From: Marinobacter maritimus
GTDB lineage: Bacteria; Pseudomonadota; Gammaproteobacteria; Pseudomonadales; Oleiphilaceae
DNA length: 64,000 nt
Reading direction: 5' to 3'
Assembly: GCF_007671675.1 (NCBI RefSeq)
Contig: NZ_VCGW01000004.1
Coordinates: 62,001-126,000 of the forward strand
The notes under the pieces were generated by a model. That model saw only the letters and a program-made list of their open reading frames with translations. It was not told the DNA's origin and ran no database searches. Position 1 is the first letter of the stretch, and the number at the start of each line of letters is the position of its first letter. The position numbers were made by a program, and so were the translations under genes. Shown piece after piece: positions 44,724-53,737 of this stretch.

Positions 44724-47447
44724 ATGAACAGAAAGGATCTCCCCCTCCTGCAACTTCTGAAACCTCGTAATGCCTGGCTCGCCTGGCTGCTTCTGGTCAT
44801 AGCGATCGCTGTAACGGTGGCGTCCTGGCAGTTTTCCATCCGGTTGGTCGAAGATCGCACGGAAGCCCGGTTTCGTACCCAGTCGCTGCAATTGAAAACC
44901 GCCATTGAGGAACGATTGCTCAACTATGAGCAGGTTCTGGCGGGCAGTGCCGGTCTTTTCGCGGTCGCGGGTGACATTTCCCGTGATCAGTGGCGGGAAT
45001 ATGTTCACAAGGTCGACATCAATCGTTATTACCCGGGCATTCAGGGCATCGGGTATGTTGAGCGTATTGAAGTGCGGGATATGGCCGAACACATTGCTTT
45101 GGTGCGTGCAGAGGGGGTTTACAAGTATTTGGTGAAACCCCTGGGAACCGGGCCTTTCTATTACCCTATGGTTTATCTGGAACCCGGGACTGAGCGCAAC
45201 CTGAAAGCACTGGGCTATGACGCGTTCAGTGATCCGGTTCACCGCAAAGCCATGGAGCGGTCAAGGGATGATGCCATTCCGACGGTAACGGCCAAAGTGG
45301 TTTTGGTGCAAGAAGAGCTGGCGGAGGGGCAAGCCAGTTTTCTGATGTACTACCCGGTTTATCAGGGTGGGGAGGTGCCGGGAATACGGGCAGAACGCCG
45401 CATGATGCTGGCGGGCTTTGTGTTCAGCGCGTTTCGTATGAATAACCTCCTTGACGGCATCATCGGCCTTATTTCACCGTTTCTCGACATCCGTATTTAC
45501 GATAATGGCGTCGTTGGCCGTGAAAATCTGATGTACGGTTCGAACCTCGGCTCCCTGGACAATGAGTTCAGTTTTGAAATGAGCCAGACTGTAAGCCATG
45601 GCGGACGTGACTGGCTCCTGCAAACCCGTTCCACGCCAGCTTTTGACTATCTTGCGTCCGACCCGCGCCCGTCGATCGTGCTTGGAAGCGGCGTTGTTAT
45701 CAGTTTGCTGCTTTTTGTCGTGGCACTGGTGTTGATTCATTCTCGCCTTATGGCGCAGATCGGTGCCGGGCGTTATCGAGCGATTACGGAGGGCGCGGCC
45801 AACGTTACGCTGGTTATGGATGAGGAGGGTACGCCGCTTTATGCCAGCCCCTCCAGCTATGACATTCTCGGGTTCGATCCCGACGAAGTTCAGGCGCTTG
45901 CGCTGGAAAGCCTTGTGCACGAAGATGACTGGCCACAGTTGGAGCAGGGTTTTGACAATGCTGTGGAATCACCGGGCAAGCAGATGCCGGTTATCCGGGC
46001 ACGGATCCGCGATGCCGATGACAACTGGCGCGACATGGAAGGCACCTATACCGCCATGCTGAAGGTGCCCGGTGTTAACGGTGTAGTGCTAAGCCTGCGT
46101 GACCTGACCCAGCTGAAAGCGGCGCAGTCCGAGCTCCACAGGCTTGCGTTTTACGACCCCCTTACAGGTCTGGCCAACCGCCAGTTATTCCGTGATCGTC
46201 TCAACAACATCGTGCGCAGAAGCCGCAGAAGCGGTGTTCCTGCAGCGCTGATGTTCCTGGACCTTGATGGCTTCAAGCGTATTAACGATACGCTGGGGCA
46301 CGATGCCGGCGACGAACTTCTGTGCCAGGTGGCACAATGGCTTGGCGGCTGTGTGCGTGAAGAAGACTCTGTGGCAAGGCTTGGTGGCGATGAGTTTGTG
46401 GTGTTGTTGTCACAGGTCAGTGGCACCGATGCGGCTGCCAAGATTGCAGAAACGATTCTGCGCAGGTTGTGCCAGCGGATTCGTCTGAGTGATCATGAGG
46501 TGGGCATTACAGTCAGTATTGGTGTCACCATGATTCCCGATGATAGCGAAGACCCCGGCACCTTGATGAAATATGCGGATTTGGCGATGTACCGGGCCAA
46601 GGAAATGGGCCGTAATACCTATCAGTTTTTTAAGCCCGCCATGAACATCAAAGCCGCCCGCCGTTTACTTCAGCAGGAAGAGCTGGCGAGCGCTCTTGAA
46701 GGCGAACGCTTTGTTCTGCATTACCAGCCCAAGGTAGATCTGAGCAGTCAACGGGTGATTGGTGTTGAGGCATTCCTGCGTTGGCACCACCCGGAAAAGG
46801 GTCTGGTCTCTGCGCAGCAGTTTATCGGCTTGGCAGAAGAAACCGGGTTGATTGTACGTCTGGGTGAAATGGCATTGCGCCAAGCCTGTATTCAGGTTCA
46901 GGCGCTTGAGCGGGCTGGCTTTGAGGCCTTGAAAATGGCGGTCAATCTTTCTGTCAGGCAGGTCACCGACTCCCGTTTCCTCGATATGGTTCGGCAGGTG
47001 ATTACCGAAACAGGTGTCTCGCCCGAAAAGCTTGAACTGGAAATGCCGGTGGAACTGCTGAATGAAGACCCGCGCATGCTACGTGAGTTGCTTGTGTCAC
47101 TAAACGATCTGGGTGTCTGCCTGATTCTGGACGATTTCGGAGCCGGTTCCTGTTCCCTGGTTGCTTTGCAGCAGCTTCCTCTCGATGTTATAAAAATTGA
47201 TCACCGCTTTATCCGCGATATTCCGTACAATGTCAGCGCGACCGATGTGGCTTCTGCAGTTATTGCGCTGGCGCAGGAGCTCCACCTTACCGTGGTTGCC
47301 GAGGGTGTAGAAACACCGCAACAACTTAGCTTCCTGAAATCTGCCGGATGTACGCAGTGCCAAGGCAACCTTTTCAGTTATCCGCTGGATGAAGATGCGC
47401 TGATTGGCTTTCTTATCCGGCAGTATGAGCGGCCGCTGATTTGCTGA
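44724..47447 (+). CDS. CHASE-PAS-GGDEF-EAL c-di-GMP signalling protein
   Basis: A 907-residue membrane sensor for c-di-GMP turnover. Order: membrane helix (about 19-38), periplasmic CHASE-type domain (about 70-290), membrane helix (about 318-340), PAS (about 350-455), GGDEF (GGDEF at 554-558) and EAL (about 650-895). The GGDEF is canonical and has an RxxD inhibitory site (REED) five residues before it, so cyclase activity is likely. The EAL starts with EAF (Glu682) and keeps NLS, DDFGAG, KID and AEGVET, but the LELTES motif reads LELEMPVE, with Val776 at the second glutamate, so hydrolysis may be weak or absent. It has its own terminator upstream. Confidence 0.9.
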   Translation: MNRKDLPLLQLLKPRNAWLAWLLLVIAIAVTVASWQFSIRLVEDRTEARFRTQSLQLKTAIEERLLNYEQVLAGSAGLFAVAGDISRDQWREYVHKVDINRYYPGIQGIGYVERIEVRDMAEHIALVRAEGVYKYLVKPLGTGPFYYPMVYLEPGTERNLKALGYDAFSDPVHRKAMERSRDDAIPTVTAKVVLVQEELAEGQASFLMYYPVYQGGEVPGIRAERRMMLAGFVFSAFRMNNLLDGIIGLISPFLDIRIYDNGVVGRENLMYGSNLGSLDNEFSFEMSQTVSHGGRDWLLQTRSTPAFDYLASDPRPSIVLGSGVVISLLLFVVALVLIHSRLMAQIGAGRYRAITEGAANVTLVMDEEGTPLYASPSSYDILGFDPDEVQALALESLVHEDDWPQLEQGFDNAVESPGKQMPVIRARIRDADDNWRDMEGTYTAMLKVPGVNGVVLSLRDLTQLKAAQSELHRLAFYDPLTGLANRQLFRDRLNNIVRRSRRSGVPAALMFLDLDGFKRINDTLGHDAGDELLCQVAQWLGGCVREEDSVARLGGDEFVVLLSQVSGTDAAAKIAETILRRLCQRIRLSDHEVGITVSIGVTMIPDDSEDPGTLMKYADLAMYRAKEMGRNTYQFFKPAMNIKAARRLLQQEELASALEGERFVLHYQPKVDLSSQRVIGVEAFLRWHHPEKGLVSAQQFIGLAEETGLIVRLGEMALRQACIQVQALERAGFEALKMAVNLSVRQVTDSRFLDMVRQVITETGVSPEKLELEMPVELLNEDPRMLRELLVSLNDLGVCLILDDFGAGSCSLVALQQLPLDVIKIDHRFIRDIPYNVSATDVASAVIALAQELHLTVVAEGVETPQQLSFLKSAGCTQCQGNLFSYPLDEDALIGFLIRQYERPLIC

Positions 47448-47551
47448 TCATGGCAATGGCGGCCGGTTACCGGTAAAATCACGCCGGCCCCGGACCTCGT
47501 AATGGCACCCCCGGGCTCAATCCTTTGCCTTTTTATGAGTATTCATTGTCT

Positions 47552-49354
47552 GTGACTGAACTGAGCCGAATCCGTAACTTCTCCATTATCGCCCACATTG
47601 ACCATGGAAAATCCACGCTTGCAGACCGTTTTATCCAGGTTTGCGGAGGCCTGACGAATCGGGAAATGGCCGAACAGGTGCTGGATTCCATGGATCTGGA
47701 ACGGGAACGGGGCATCACCATCAAAGCTCAGTGTGTCACGCTGCACTACACGGCGCAGGATGGCCAGGTATACAAACTGAACTTTATTGACACTCCCGGT
47801 CACGTGGATTTTTCCTACGAAGTATCGCGTTCGCTGTATGCCTGTGAGGGCGCACTACTGGTTGTGGATGCCGGCCAAGGGGTGGAAGCCCAGTCTGTAG
47901 CCAACTGTTATACCGCCATCGAACAGGGCCTGGAGGTTGTGCCGGTTCTGAACAAAATGGACTTGCCCCAAGCCGAACCGGAGCGGGTTGCTGCGGAAAT
48001 AGAAGACATTATCGGTATTGATGCTTCGGATGCGGTGCGCTGCTCCGCCAAAAGCGGAATGGGTGTTGAAGATGTTCTGGAAGACCTGATCAGGAAAATA
48101 CCGCCACCTCAGGGTGACCGTTCGGCACCATTGCAGGCATTGATCATAGATTCCTGGTTCGATAACTATCTGGGTGTTGTCTCTCTTGTCCGGGTTACCC
48201 AGGGCATTATGAAAAAAGGCGACAAGATCGTTATCAAGTCTACCGGCAAGGCCTGGAATGCCGACAAAGTGGGGATTTTCAACCCCAAACCCTACGACAC
48301 CAACATTCTGGAAGCCGGTGATGTGGGCTTTGTGGTTGCCGGTATCAAGGATATTCACGGTGCTCCGGTCGGCGACACCATCGTGCATCACAAGTTTGCC
48401 GCGGATACACCTATGTTGCCCGGGTTCAAGAAGGTGCAACCGCAGGTTTATGCGGGGCTGTTCCCGGTAAGCGCTGACGACTACAACGATTTCCGCGACG
48501 CGCTGGAAAAACTCACCCTGAATGACGCCTCACTGTTTTACGAGCCTGAGAGTTCCGATGCTCTGGGCTTCGGCTTCCGCTGTGGTTTTCTGGGCATGCT
48601 GCACATGGAGATCATTCAGGAGCGGTTGGAGCGTGAGTACGATATTAATCTGATCACCACCGCGCCTACGGTTATATACGAAGTATTGACCAAGCAGGGT
48701 GAGACACTGTCGGTGGACAGTCCCTCAAAGTTGCCGGATATTGGCTCGATCGAGGAAATGCGCGAACCCATCGTCGAAGCGAATATCCTGGTGCCTCAGG
48801 AACACTTGGGTAACGTTATAGCGCTTTGCGAGGAGAAGCGAGGCGTTCAGAAAAACATGCACTTTACCACCAATCAGGTGCAGCTGACCTATGAGCTGCC
48901 AATGGCCGAAGTGGTGCTCGATTTCTTTGATCGCATCAAATCTGCCAGCCGTGGCTTTGCTTCTCTGGATTACCACTTCGTGCGTTTCCAGCAGGCGAAT
49001 CTTGTGCGCCTGGACGTACTTATCAACGGTGAGCGTGTGGATGCTTTGGCGTTGATCGTTCATAAAGAACAAGCGAACTACAAAGGGCGTCAGCTCATTG
49101 AGAAAATGAAAGAGCTGATCCCCCGGCAGATGTTCGATATCGCCATTCAGGCAGCCATCGGTAATCAGGTGGTGTCCAGGGTCAGTGTGAAAGCGCTGCG
49201 CAAAAACGTAACCGCAAAATGTTACGGCGGAGATGTCAGCCGAAAGAAAAAGCTGCTCCAGAAGCAGAAGGAAGGCAAAAAACGCATGAAGCAGGTGGGC
49301 AATGTTGAGGTGCCTCAGGAAGCGTTTCTTGCCGTATTGAAAGTCGATAATTAA
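47552..49354 (+). CDS. lepA: Elongation factor 4 (LepA)
   Basis: A ribosome-bound GTPase that back-translocates or helps ribosome assembly. G1 motif [17 protein letters not shown] and NKMDLP are present, followed by EF-G-like domains and the LepA-specific C-terminal domain (ending [19 protein letters not shown]). The start is GTG 47552 ([19 protein letters not shown]), giving 600 residues as in relatives; the open frame runs nine codons further to TTG. lepB follows after 11 bp in the conserved lepA-lepB-DUF4845-rnc-era operon. Confidence 0.96.
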   Translation: MTELSRIRNFSIIAHIDHGKSTLADRFIQVCGGLTNREMAEQVLDSMDLERERGITIKAQCVTLHYTAQDGQVYKLNFIDTPGHVDFSYEVSRSLYACEGALLVVDAGQGVEAQSVANCYTAIEQGLEVVPVLNKMDLPQAEPERVAAEIEDIIGIDASDAVRCSAKSGMGVEDVLEDLIRKIPPPQGDRSAPLQALIIDSWFDNYLGVVSLVRVTQGIMKKGDKIVIKSTGKAWNADKVGIFNPKPYDTNILEAGDVGFVVAGIKDIHGAPVGDTIVHHKFAADTPMLPGFKKVQPQVYAGLFPVSADDYNDFRDALEKLTLNDASLFYEPESSDALGFGFRCGFLGMLHMEIIQERLEREYDINLITTAPTVIYEVLTKQGETLSVDSPSKLPDIGSIEEMREPIVEANILVPQEHLGNVIALCEEKRGVQKNMHFTTNQVQLTYELPMAEVVLDFFDRIKSASRGFASLDYHFVRFQQANLVRLDVLINGERVDALALIVHKEQANYKGRQLIEKMKELIPRQMFDIAIQAAIGNQVVSRVSVKALRKNVTAKCYGGDVSRKKKLLQKQKEGKKRMKQVGNVEVPQEAFLAVLKVDN

Positions 49355-49365
49355 AAGGCATCTGG

Positions 49366-50142
49366 ATGGATATTGATTTTCCCCTGATTCTGGTGGTTCT
49401 GACCTTTGCGTCGGGGCTTATCTGGTTGGCAGATATACTGTTTTTGCGCAAACGTCGCCTTTTGGCGTCTGAGACGGACGTTGGAAGAGAGGAAGCGCCT
49501 AAAGAGCCCTACCTGGTCGATGTTAGCCGTTCATTTTTCCCGGTGCTGGCCATTGTGCTGGTACTCCGGTCCTTTCTGGTCGAACCCTTCCAGATCCCCT
49601 CCGGCTCCATGCTGCCAACGCTGGAAGTCGGCGACTTTATTCTGGTTAACAAATACGCCTATGGCCTGCGATTGCCGGTTTCCGGGACTAAAATACTGGA
49701 TATAGGGGACCCGGCCCGGGGTGATGTGATGGTCTTCCGCTACCCCAAGGACGGCGAAACCAACTATATCAAGCGCGTGATCGGTCTCCCCGGAGACACG
49801 GTGCGTTATCGCGACAAGCAGCTCTTCGTCAACGGTGAGCAGGTTGAAAGCGAGTTTGTTGTGCGTCTGCCGCCGGTGGAAGTTCGCAGGGAAGATCTGG
49901 GAGACGTGGAACACGACATTTTCCTGACCATGGGACGCCCGGGTGCGGCCGGTGAAGGCGAGTGGGAGATACCGGAAGGGCACTATTTCATGATGGGCGA
50001 TAACCGTGATAACAGTAACGACAGCCGTTACTGGGGTACGGTTCCGGAGGAGCTGATCGTGGGCAAAGCCTTTGCAATCTGGATGCACTGGCAATCTTTC
50101 ACCAGCCTGCCATCCTTCAAGCGTGTAGGCGGTATTGAGTAA
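49366..50142 (+). CDS. lepB: Signal peptidase I
   Basis: Membrane-anchored type I signal peptidase that cleaves exported preproteins. Two N-terminal membrane helices (about 5-24 and 55-75), the catalytic Ser in IPSGSMLPTLEVGD (Ser81), the general-base Lys136 in NYIKRVIGLPGD, and box E GDNRDNSNDSRYWG. Length is 258 residues. It lies between lepA and the DUF4845 gene. Confidence 0.96.
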   Translation: MDIDFPLILVVLTFASGLIWLADILFLRKRRLLASETDVGREEAPKEPYLVDVSRSFFPVLAIVLVLRSFLVEPFQIPSGSMLPTLEVGDFILVNKYAYGLRLPVSGTKILDIGDPARGDVMVFRYPKDGETNYIKRVIGLPGDTVRYRDKQLFVNGEQVESEFVVRLPPVEVRREDLGDVEHDIFLTMGRPGAAGEGEWEIPEGHYFMMGDNRDNSNDSRYWGTVPEELIVGKAFAIWMHWQSFTSLPSFKRVGGIE

Positions 50143-50169
50143 TTCTGACTATTCTGGAGTTCAGTTGTA

Positions 50170-50559
50170 ATGAAGAAAAATAATCTATCCGCCATGGGCC
50201 GCCAGAGTGGTGCTTCGGCGCTTGTAATTCTGATTATGGTGTTATTTTTCGGCAGCCTGCTGTCTCTGGTTATCAAGATCGGGCCGGTGTACATGGATGA
50301 CCATACCATTCAACAAGCTCTGGAGGGTCTGGATGGCACTGAGGGTTTGTCTCGTATGGGGCCAGCACAGCTCCGTACCCTGATCAACAAGCGCTTGAGC
50401 GTTAATAATATCCGCGGCTTTGATGCCAAGGATATTACGGTTGAGAAAGACGGCGAGCTGGTGATAATCAATGTGGATTACGAAGTTCGCAATAACATTT
50501 TCCGCAATGTGGATACGGTTGTTCACTTCCAGCACAAATATGAGTTGAAGGGCAAGTGA
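50170..50559 (+). CDS. DUF4845 family membrane protein
   Basis: A 129-residue protein with one N-terminal membrane helix (about 15-37, [20 protein letters not shown]) and a periplasmic or cytoplasmic domain with the [18 protein letters not shown] stretch. This family is found between lepB and rnc in many gammaproteobacteria, as here. Its function is unknown. Its stop overlaps the GTG start of rnc. Confidence 0.87.
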   Translation: MKKNNLSAMGRQSGASALVILIMVLFFGSLLSLVIKIGPVYMDDHTIQQALEGLDGTEGLSRMGPAQLRTLINKRLSVNNIRGFDAKDITVEKDGELVIINVDYEVRNNIFRNVDTVVHFQHKYELKGK

Positions 50560-51245
50560 GTTCGCAGCCGGATCTGGATCAGCTACAGCGGCGCATTGGC
50601 TATCAGTTCAAGTCGCCCGAGCGCCTTACGCTGGCGCTTACTCATCGAAGTTATGGCAACCAGAATAATGAACGGTTGGAGTTCCTTGGAGACTCCATCG
50701 TAAATATGGTCATCGCTGAGTATCTGTTCCTGAACTTTGAAAAGGCCCGGGAAGGTCATCTAAGCCGCTTGCGGGCCAGAATGGTCAAAGGTGTCACTTT
50801 GGCTGAGATCGGCCGCGAATTCCAGCTCGGGAGCTACATGCGTCTGGGGTCAGGCGAGTTGAAAAGCGGCGGCTTTCGCCGTGAATCCATCCTCGCCGAT
50901 GCGGTAGAATCAATCATTGGTGCCATCTACCTCGACAGCGATTTCGAGACCTGCCGGGAACAGATATTGCGTTGGTTTGAGCTCCGCCTTGAGCAGCTGG
51001 ACCTTCAAGACACCCAGAAAGATCCCAAGACCCGTTTGCAGGAATATCTGCAGTCCCGACAGTTTCCGCTGCCCAGATACGATGTTATCTCTGTAGATGG
51101 AGAAGCTCATAACCAGACATTTCATGTGTCCTGTGTGTTGTCTTCGCTGGATCGTGAAACCAGCGGGATTGGCAGCAGCCGCCGCGTGGCGGAGCAGGAA
51201 GCGGCACGTAGCGCGCTGAAACAACTCGGCGTGGAGACACCCTGA
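50556..51245 (+). CDS. rnc: Ribonuclease III
   Basis: A double-strand-specific endoribonuclease that processes rRNA precursors and many mRNAs. The RNase III signature [20 protein letters not shown] (about 38-57) carries the catalytic carboxylates; the C-terminal dsRNA-binding domain is at about 155-225 ([12 protein letters not shown]). Translation begins at GTG 50556, overlapping the DUF4845 stop; 229 residues. The stop overlaps the era start (TGATG). Confidence 0.97.
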   Translation: MSSQPDLDQLQRRIGYQFKSPERLTLALTHRSYGNQNNERLEFLGDSIVNMVIAEYLFLNFEKAREGHLSRLRARMVKGVTLAEIGREFQLGSYMRLGSGELKSGGFRRESILADAVESIIGAIYLDSDFETCREQILRWFELRLEQLDLQDTQKDPKTRLQEYLQSRQFPLPRYDVISVDGEAHNQTFHVSCVLSSLDRETSGIGSSRRVAEQEAARSALKQLGVETP

Positions 51246-52162
51246 TGAACGATATTACCCGTCCTGAAAACCCCGACAGCCGTTGTGGTTTCGTAGCGAT
51301 TGTTGGTCGCCCCAACGTTGGCAAGTCGACTCTGCTGAACCATATTCTGGGGCAGAAGTTGAGTATTACCTCTCGTAAGCCACAAACCACGCGCCACAAG
51401 GTGCTGGGCATTAAAACCATAGGTCCGGTGCAAGCGATTTATGTGGACACGCCCGGCATGCATGTGGAAGAGCCCCGAGCTCTGAACCGTTACATGAATA
51501 AAGCGGCGACTTCGGCACTTTCCGGTGTGGATGTGGTGGTATTCGTGGTGGATCAGTTGGCTTGGACCACTGCCGACGAAATGGTGCTGGAAAAACTGGG
51601 TAAGCTTGAGTGCCCGGTTATTCTGGCGGTAAACAAGGTGGACCGGATTGAGAAACGGGAAAACCTGTTGCCGCACCTGGATATGCTTTCCCGGAAACGC
51701 GACTTTTCTGAAATCATCCCTATGTCAGCGTTGAAGGAAACTAACCTTGAGCCTCTTGAAGAGGCGGTGAGCCGTTTTCTGCCTGAGAGCGTCCATTTTT
51801 ATCCCGACGATCAGATAACCGATCGCAGCGAACGTTTTATGGCTTCGGAGATGGTGCGCGAGAAAATCACTCGCCAGCTCGGGGCCGAGTTGCCGTACTC
51901 AGTTGCGGTCGAAATAGAAGAGTTCAAACGCGATGGCAAGACACTGCATATATCGGCGTTGATTCTCGTGGAACGCGAGGGTCAGAAAAAAATCATGATC
52001 GGCGATAAAGGCGACAGGTTGCGCAGCATCGGCCAGGACGCCAGGGCCGATATGGAGCGCATGTTCGACAGTAAAGTCATGCTGCGATTGTGGGTGAAAG
52101 TGAAGCGCGGTTGGGCCGACAGTGACCGCGCTCTGAAAAGCCTGGGCATGAACGATCTCTGA
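51245..52162 (+). CDS. era: GTPase Era
   Basis: An essential GTPase that binds 16S rRNA and checks 30S maturation. The G domain has [12 protein letters not shown] (G1), DTPGMH (G3) and NKVD (G4); the C-terminal KH domain is at about 205-300 ([20 protein letters not shown]). Length 305 residues. Its ATG overlaps the rnc stop; recO follows after 52 bp. Confidence 0.97.
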   Translation: MNDITRPENPDSRCGFVAIVGRPNVGKSTLLNHILGQKLSITSRKPQTTRHKVLGIKTIGPVQAIYVDTPGMHVEEPRALNRYMNKAATSALSGVDVVVFVVDQLAWTTADEMVLEKLGKLECPVILAVNKVDRIEKRENLLPHLDMLSRKRDFSEIIPMSALKETNLEPLEEAVSRFLPESVHFYPDDQITDRSERFMASEMVREKITRQLGAELPYSVAVEIEEFKRDGKTLHISALILVEREGQKKIMIGDKGDRLRSIGQDARADMERMFDSKVMLRLWVKVKRGWADSDRALKSLGMNDL

Positions 52163-52214
52163 GGCTGCCATGCGCGCTGAGGCGCTCTCCTTGAGGGACT
52201 CTCGTTGAGACACT

Positions 52215-52946
52215 ATGAGCAGAGACGCGCAACAGCAAGAACCCGCTTATGTGATACATCGACGGCCCTGGCGGGAAACCAGCCTCATGGTCGATCTGTT
52301 TACCCTCAATCACGGTCGCATGAGCGTGGTTGCCCGGGGTGCCAGTAGCAGCAAGAGCCCGCTCAAGGCTCAGCTCCAGCCCTTTCAGCCCCTGTTGCTG
52401 GGCTGGGTAGGGCGCGGTGATCTCAAAACCCTGACTCAGGTAGATGTGCGCGATGGCCCGGCGTTGCGTCGCACCATATCTCTGTACAGCGGCTTGTATC
52501 TGAATGAGCTGATGCAGCGGATATTGCCCCAGGCCGACCCCCATCCAACACTTTTTGCGGCTTATATTGAGGCGCTTGGCCTGCTTGCTGAAACGTCTGA
52601 TGTCGAGCCTGTGTTAAGGCGATTCGAGCAGGCGTTTGCCGCGGCTCTGGGTTACGATTTTGCCTGGGATCTGGCGACGGATACAGGCCAATCCATCCGT
52701 GCTACGCACACCTATTGCTACGATCCGGAACAGGGTATTGTCGAAGGTGCTTCTGCCGGTGTGCGCTTGCAGAACCTGCCCGGAGACGCCCTTTTGGCGC
52801 TTGCCGCCGGGGATTACGAGGCCGCCGCAAGCCGTCGGGTCTCAAAGCGGGTCATGCGCGTACTGACAGATTATCTGTTGCAGGGGCGCCCGCTGAACAG
52901 TCGCAGCCTTTTCAGTCATCCAAGGGGAGAACGACATGAATCCTAG
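52215..52946 (+). CDS. recO: DNA repair protein RecO
   Basis: A recombination mediator that helps load RecA in the RecFOR pathway. It has the N-terminal OB fold ([19 protein letters not shown]) and a helical C-terminal region with [16 protein letters not shown]; no CxxC zinc motif is seen. Length 243 residues. Its last ten bases overlap the pdxJ start, so they are translationally coupled. Confidence 0.94.
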   Translation: MSRDAQQQEPAYVIHRRPWRETSLMVDLFTLNHGRMSVVARGASSSKSPLKAQLQPFQPLLLGWVGRGDLKTLTQVDVRDGPALRRTISLYSGLYLNELMQRILPQADPHPTLFAAYIEALGLLAETSDVEPVLRRFEQAFAAALGYDFAWDLATDTGQSIRATHTYCYDPEQGIVEGASAGVRLQNLPGDALLALAAGDYEAAASRRVSKRVMRVLTDYLLQGRPLNSRSLFSHPRGERHES

Positions 52947-53676
52947 AGTATTGCTTGGTGTCAATATCGATCATATTGCTACCTTACGTGAGGCCCGGGG
53001 GACGCGATATCCCGATCCTGTCCAGGCGGCATTGATGGCGGAGGAAGCTGGCGCAGACGGCATAACAATCCACCCCAGAGAAGATCGGCGGCATATTCAG
53101 GATCGCGATGTATTGTTGCTGAAGGAAGTGCTTCAGACAAAAATGAACCTTGAGATGGCTGTCACCGATGCAATGCTGGATTTTGCCGAAAAGGTTAATC
53201 CTGAATGCGTCTGCCTGGTTCCGGAAAAGCGGGAAGAGTTAACGACCGAGGGCGGGCTTGATGTGGAGGGCCAGGAAGACCGTGTCGCCAGGGCCTGCGA
53301 ACGATTGGCCAAGCAGGGTGCAGAGGTTTCCCTGTTTATCGATCCGGATCCTGCGCAGATTGATGCTGCGGTGCGCTGTGGAGCTCCGGTTATAGAGCTT
53401 CACACCGGGGAATACGCTGAGGCGGTTGGTGCAGAAGCTCAAGACTCGGCCTTCAAGGCTCTGGCTGATGCAGTGTCTTACGCTCGCAAAAAGGGCCTGA
53501 TTGTGAATGCGGGCCATGGTTTGCATTATCACAACACCGAGCGGGTCGCCGCGCTCCCTGGAATAAACGAACTTAATATCGGGCATGCGATCATTGCCAG
53601 AGCGGTATTTTGTGGCCTTAAAGAGGCTGTCCGGGATATGAAGGAGATTCTTGAACGGGTGCGCGGAAGGGCCTGA
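52936..53676 (+). CDS. pdxJ: Pyridoxine 5'-phosphate synthase
   Basis: Condenses 1-deoxyxylulose 5-phosphate with 3-amino-2-oxopropyl phosphate to form pyridoxine 5'-phosphate. The start [39 protein letters not shown] and [11 protein letters not shown] are the family signatures; 246 residues. It overlaps recO and ends the lepA-pdxJ run. acpS, which often follows, is absent; a terminator and convergent barA are here instead. Confidence 0.97.
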   Translation: MNPRVLLGVNIDHIATLREARGTRYPDPVQAALMAEEAGADGITIHPREDRRHIQDRDVLLLKEVLQTKMNLEMAVTDAMLDFAEKVNPECVCLVPEKREELTTEGGLDVEGQEDRVARACERLAKQGAEVSLFIDPDPAQIDAAVRCGAPVIELHTGEYAEAVGAEAQDSAFKALADAVSYARKKGLIVNAGHGLHYHNTERVAALPGINELNIGHAIIARAVFCGLKEAVRDMKEILERVRGRA

Positions 53677-53702
53677 CCAGCCCTGATGGCGGAGTGTTGC
53701 AT

Positions 53703-53737
53703 AACATCATCAGCTGGTCTCCCGCTGATGATGTTTT
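53703..53737 (+). terminator. Terminator after pdxJ, lying in the 3' end of barA
   Basis: AACATCATCAGC (53703-53714) pairs perfectly with GCTGATGATGTT (53724-53735) around a 9-base loop, with TTTT at 53734-53737. It lies 27 bp after the pdxJ stop, and overlaps the last codons of convergent barA. Confidence 0.75.
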
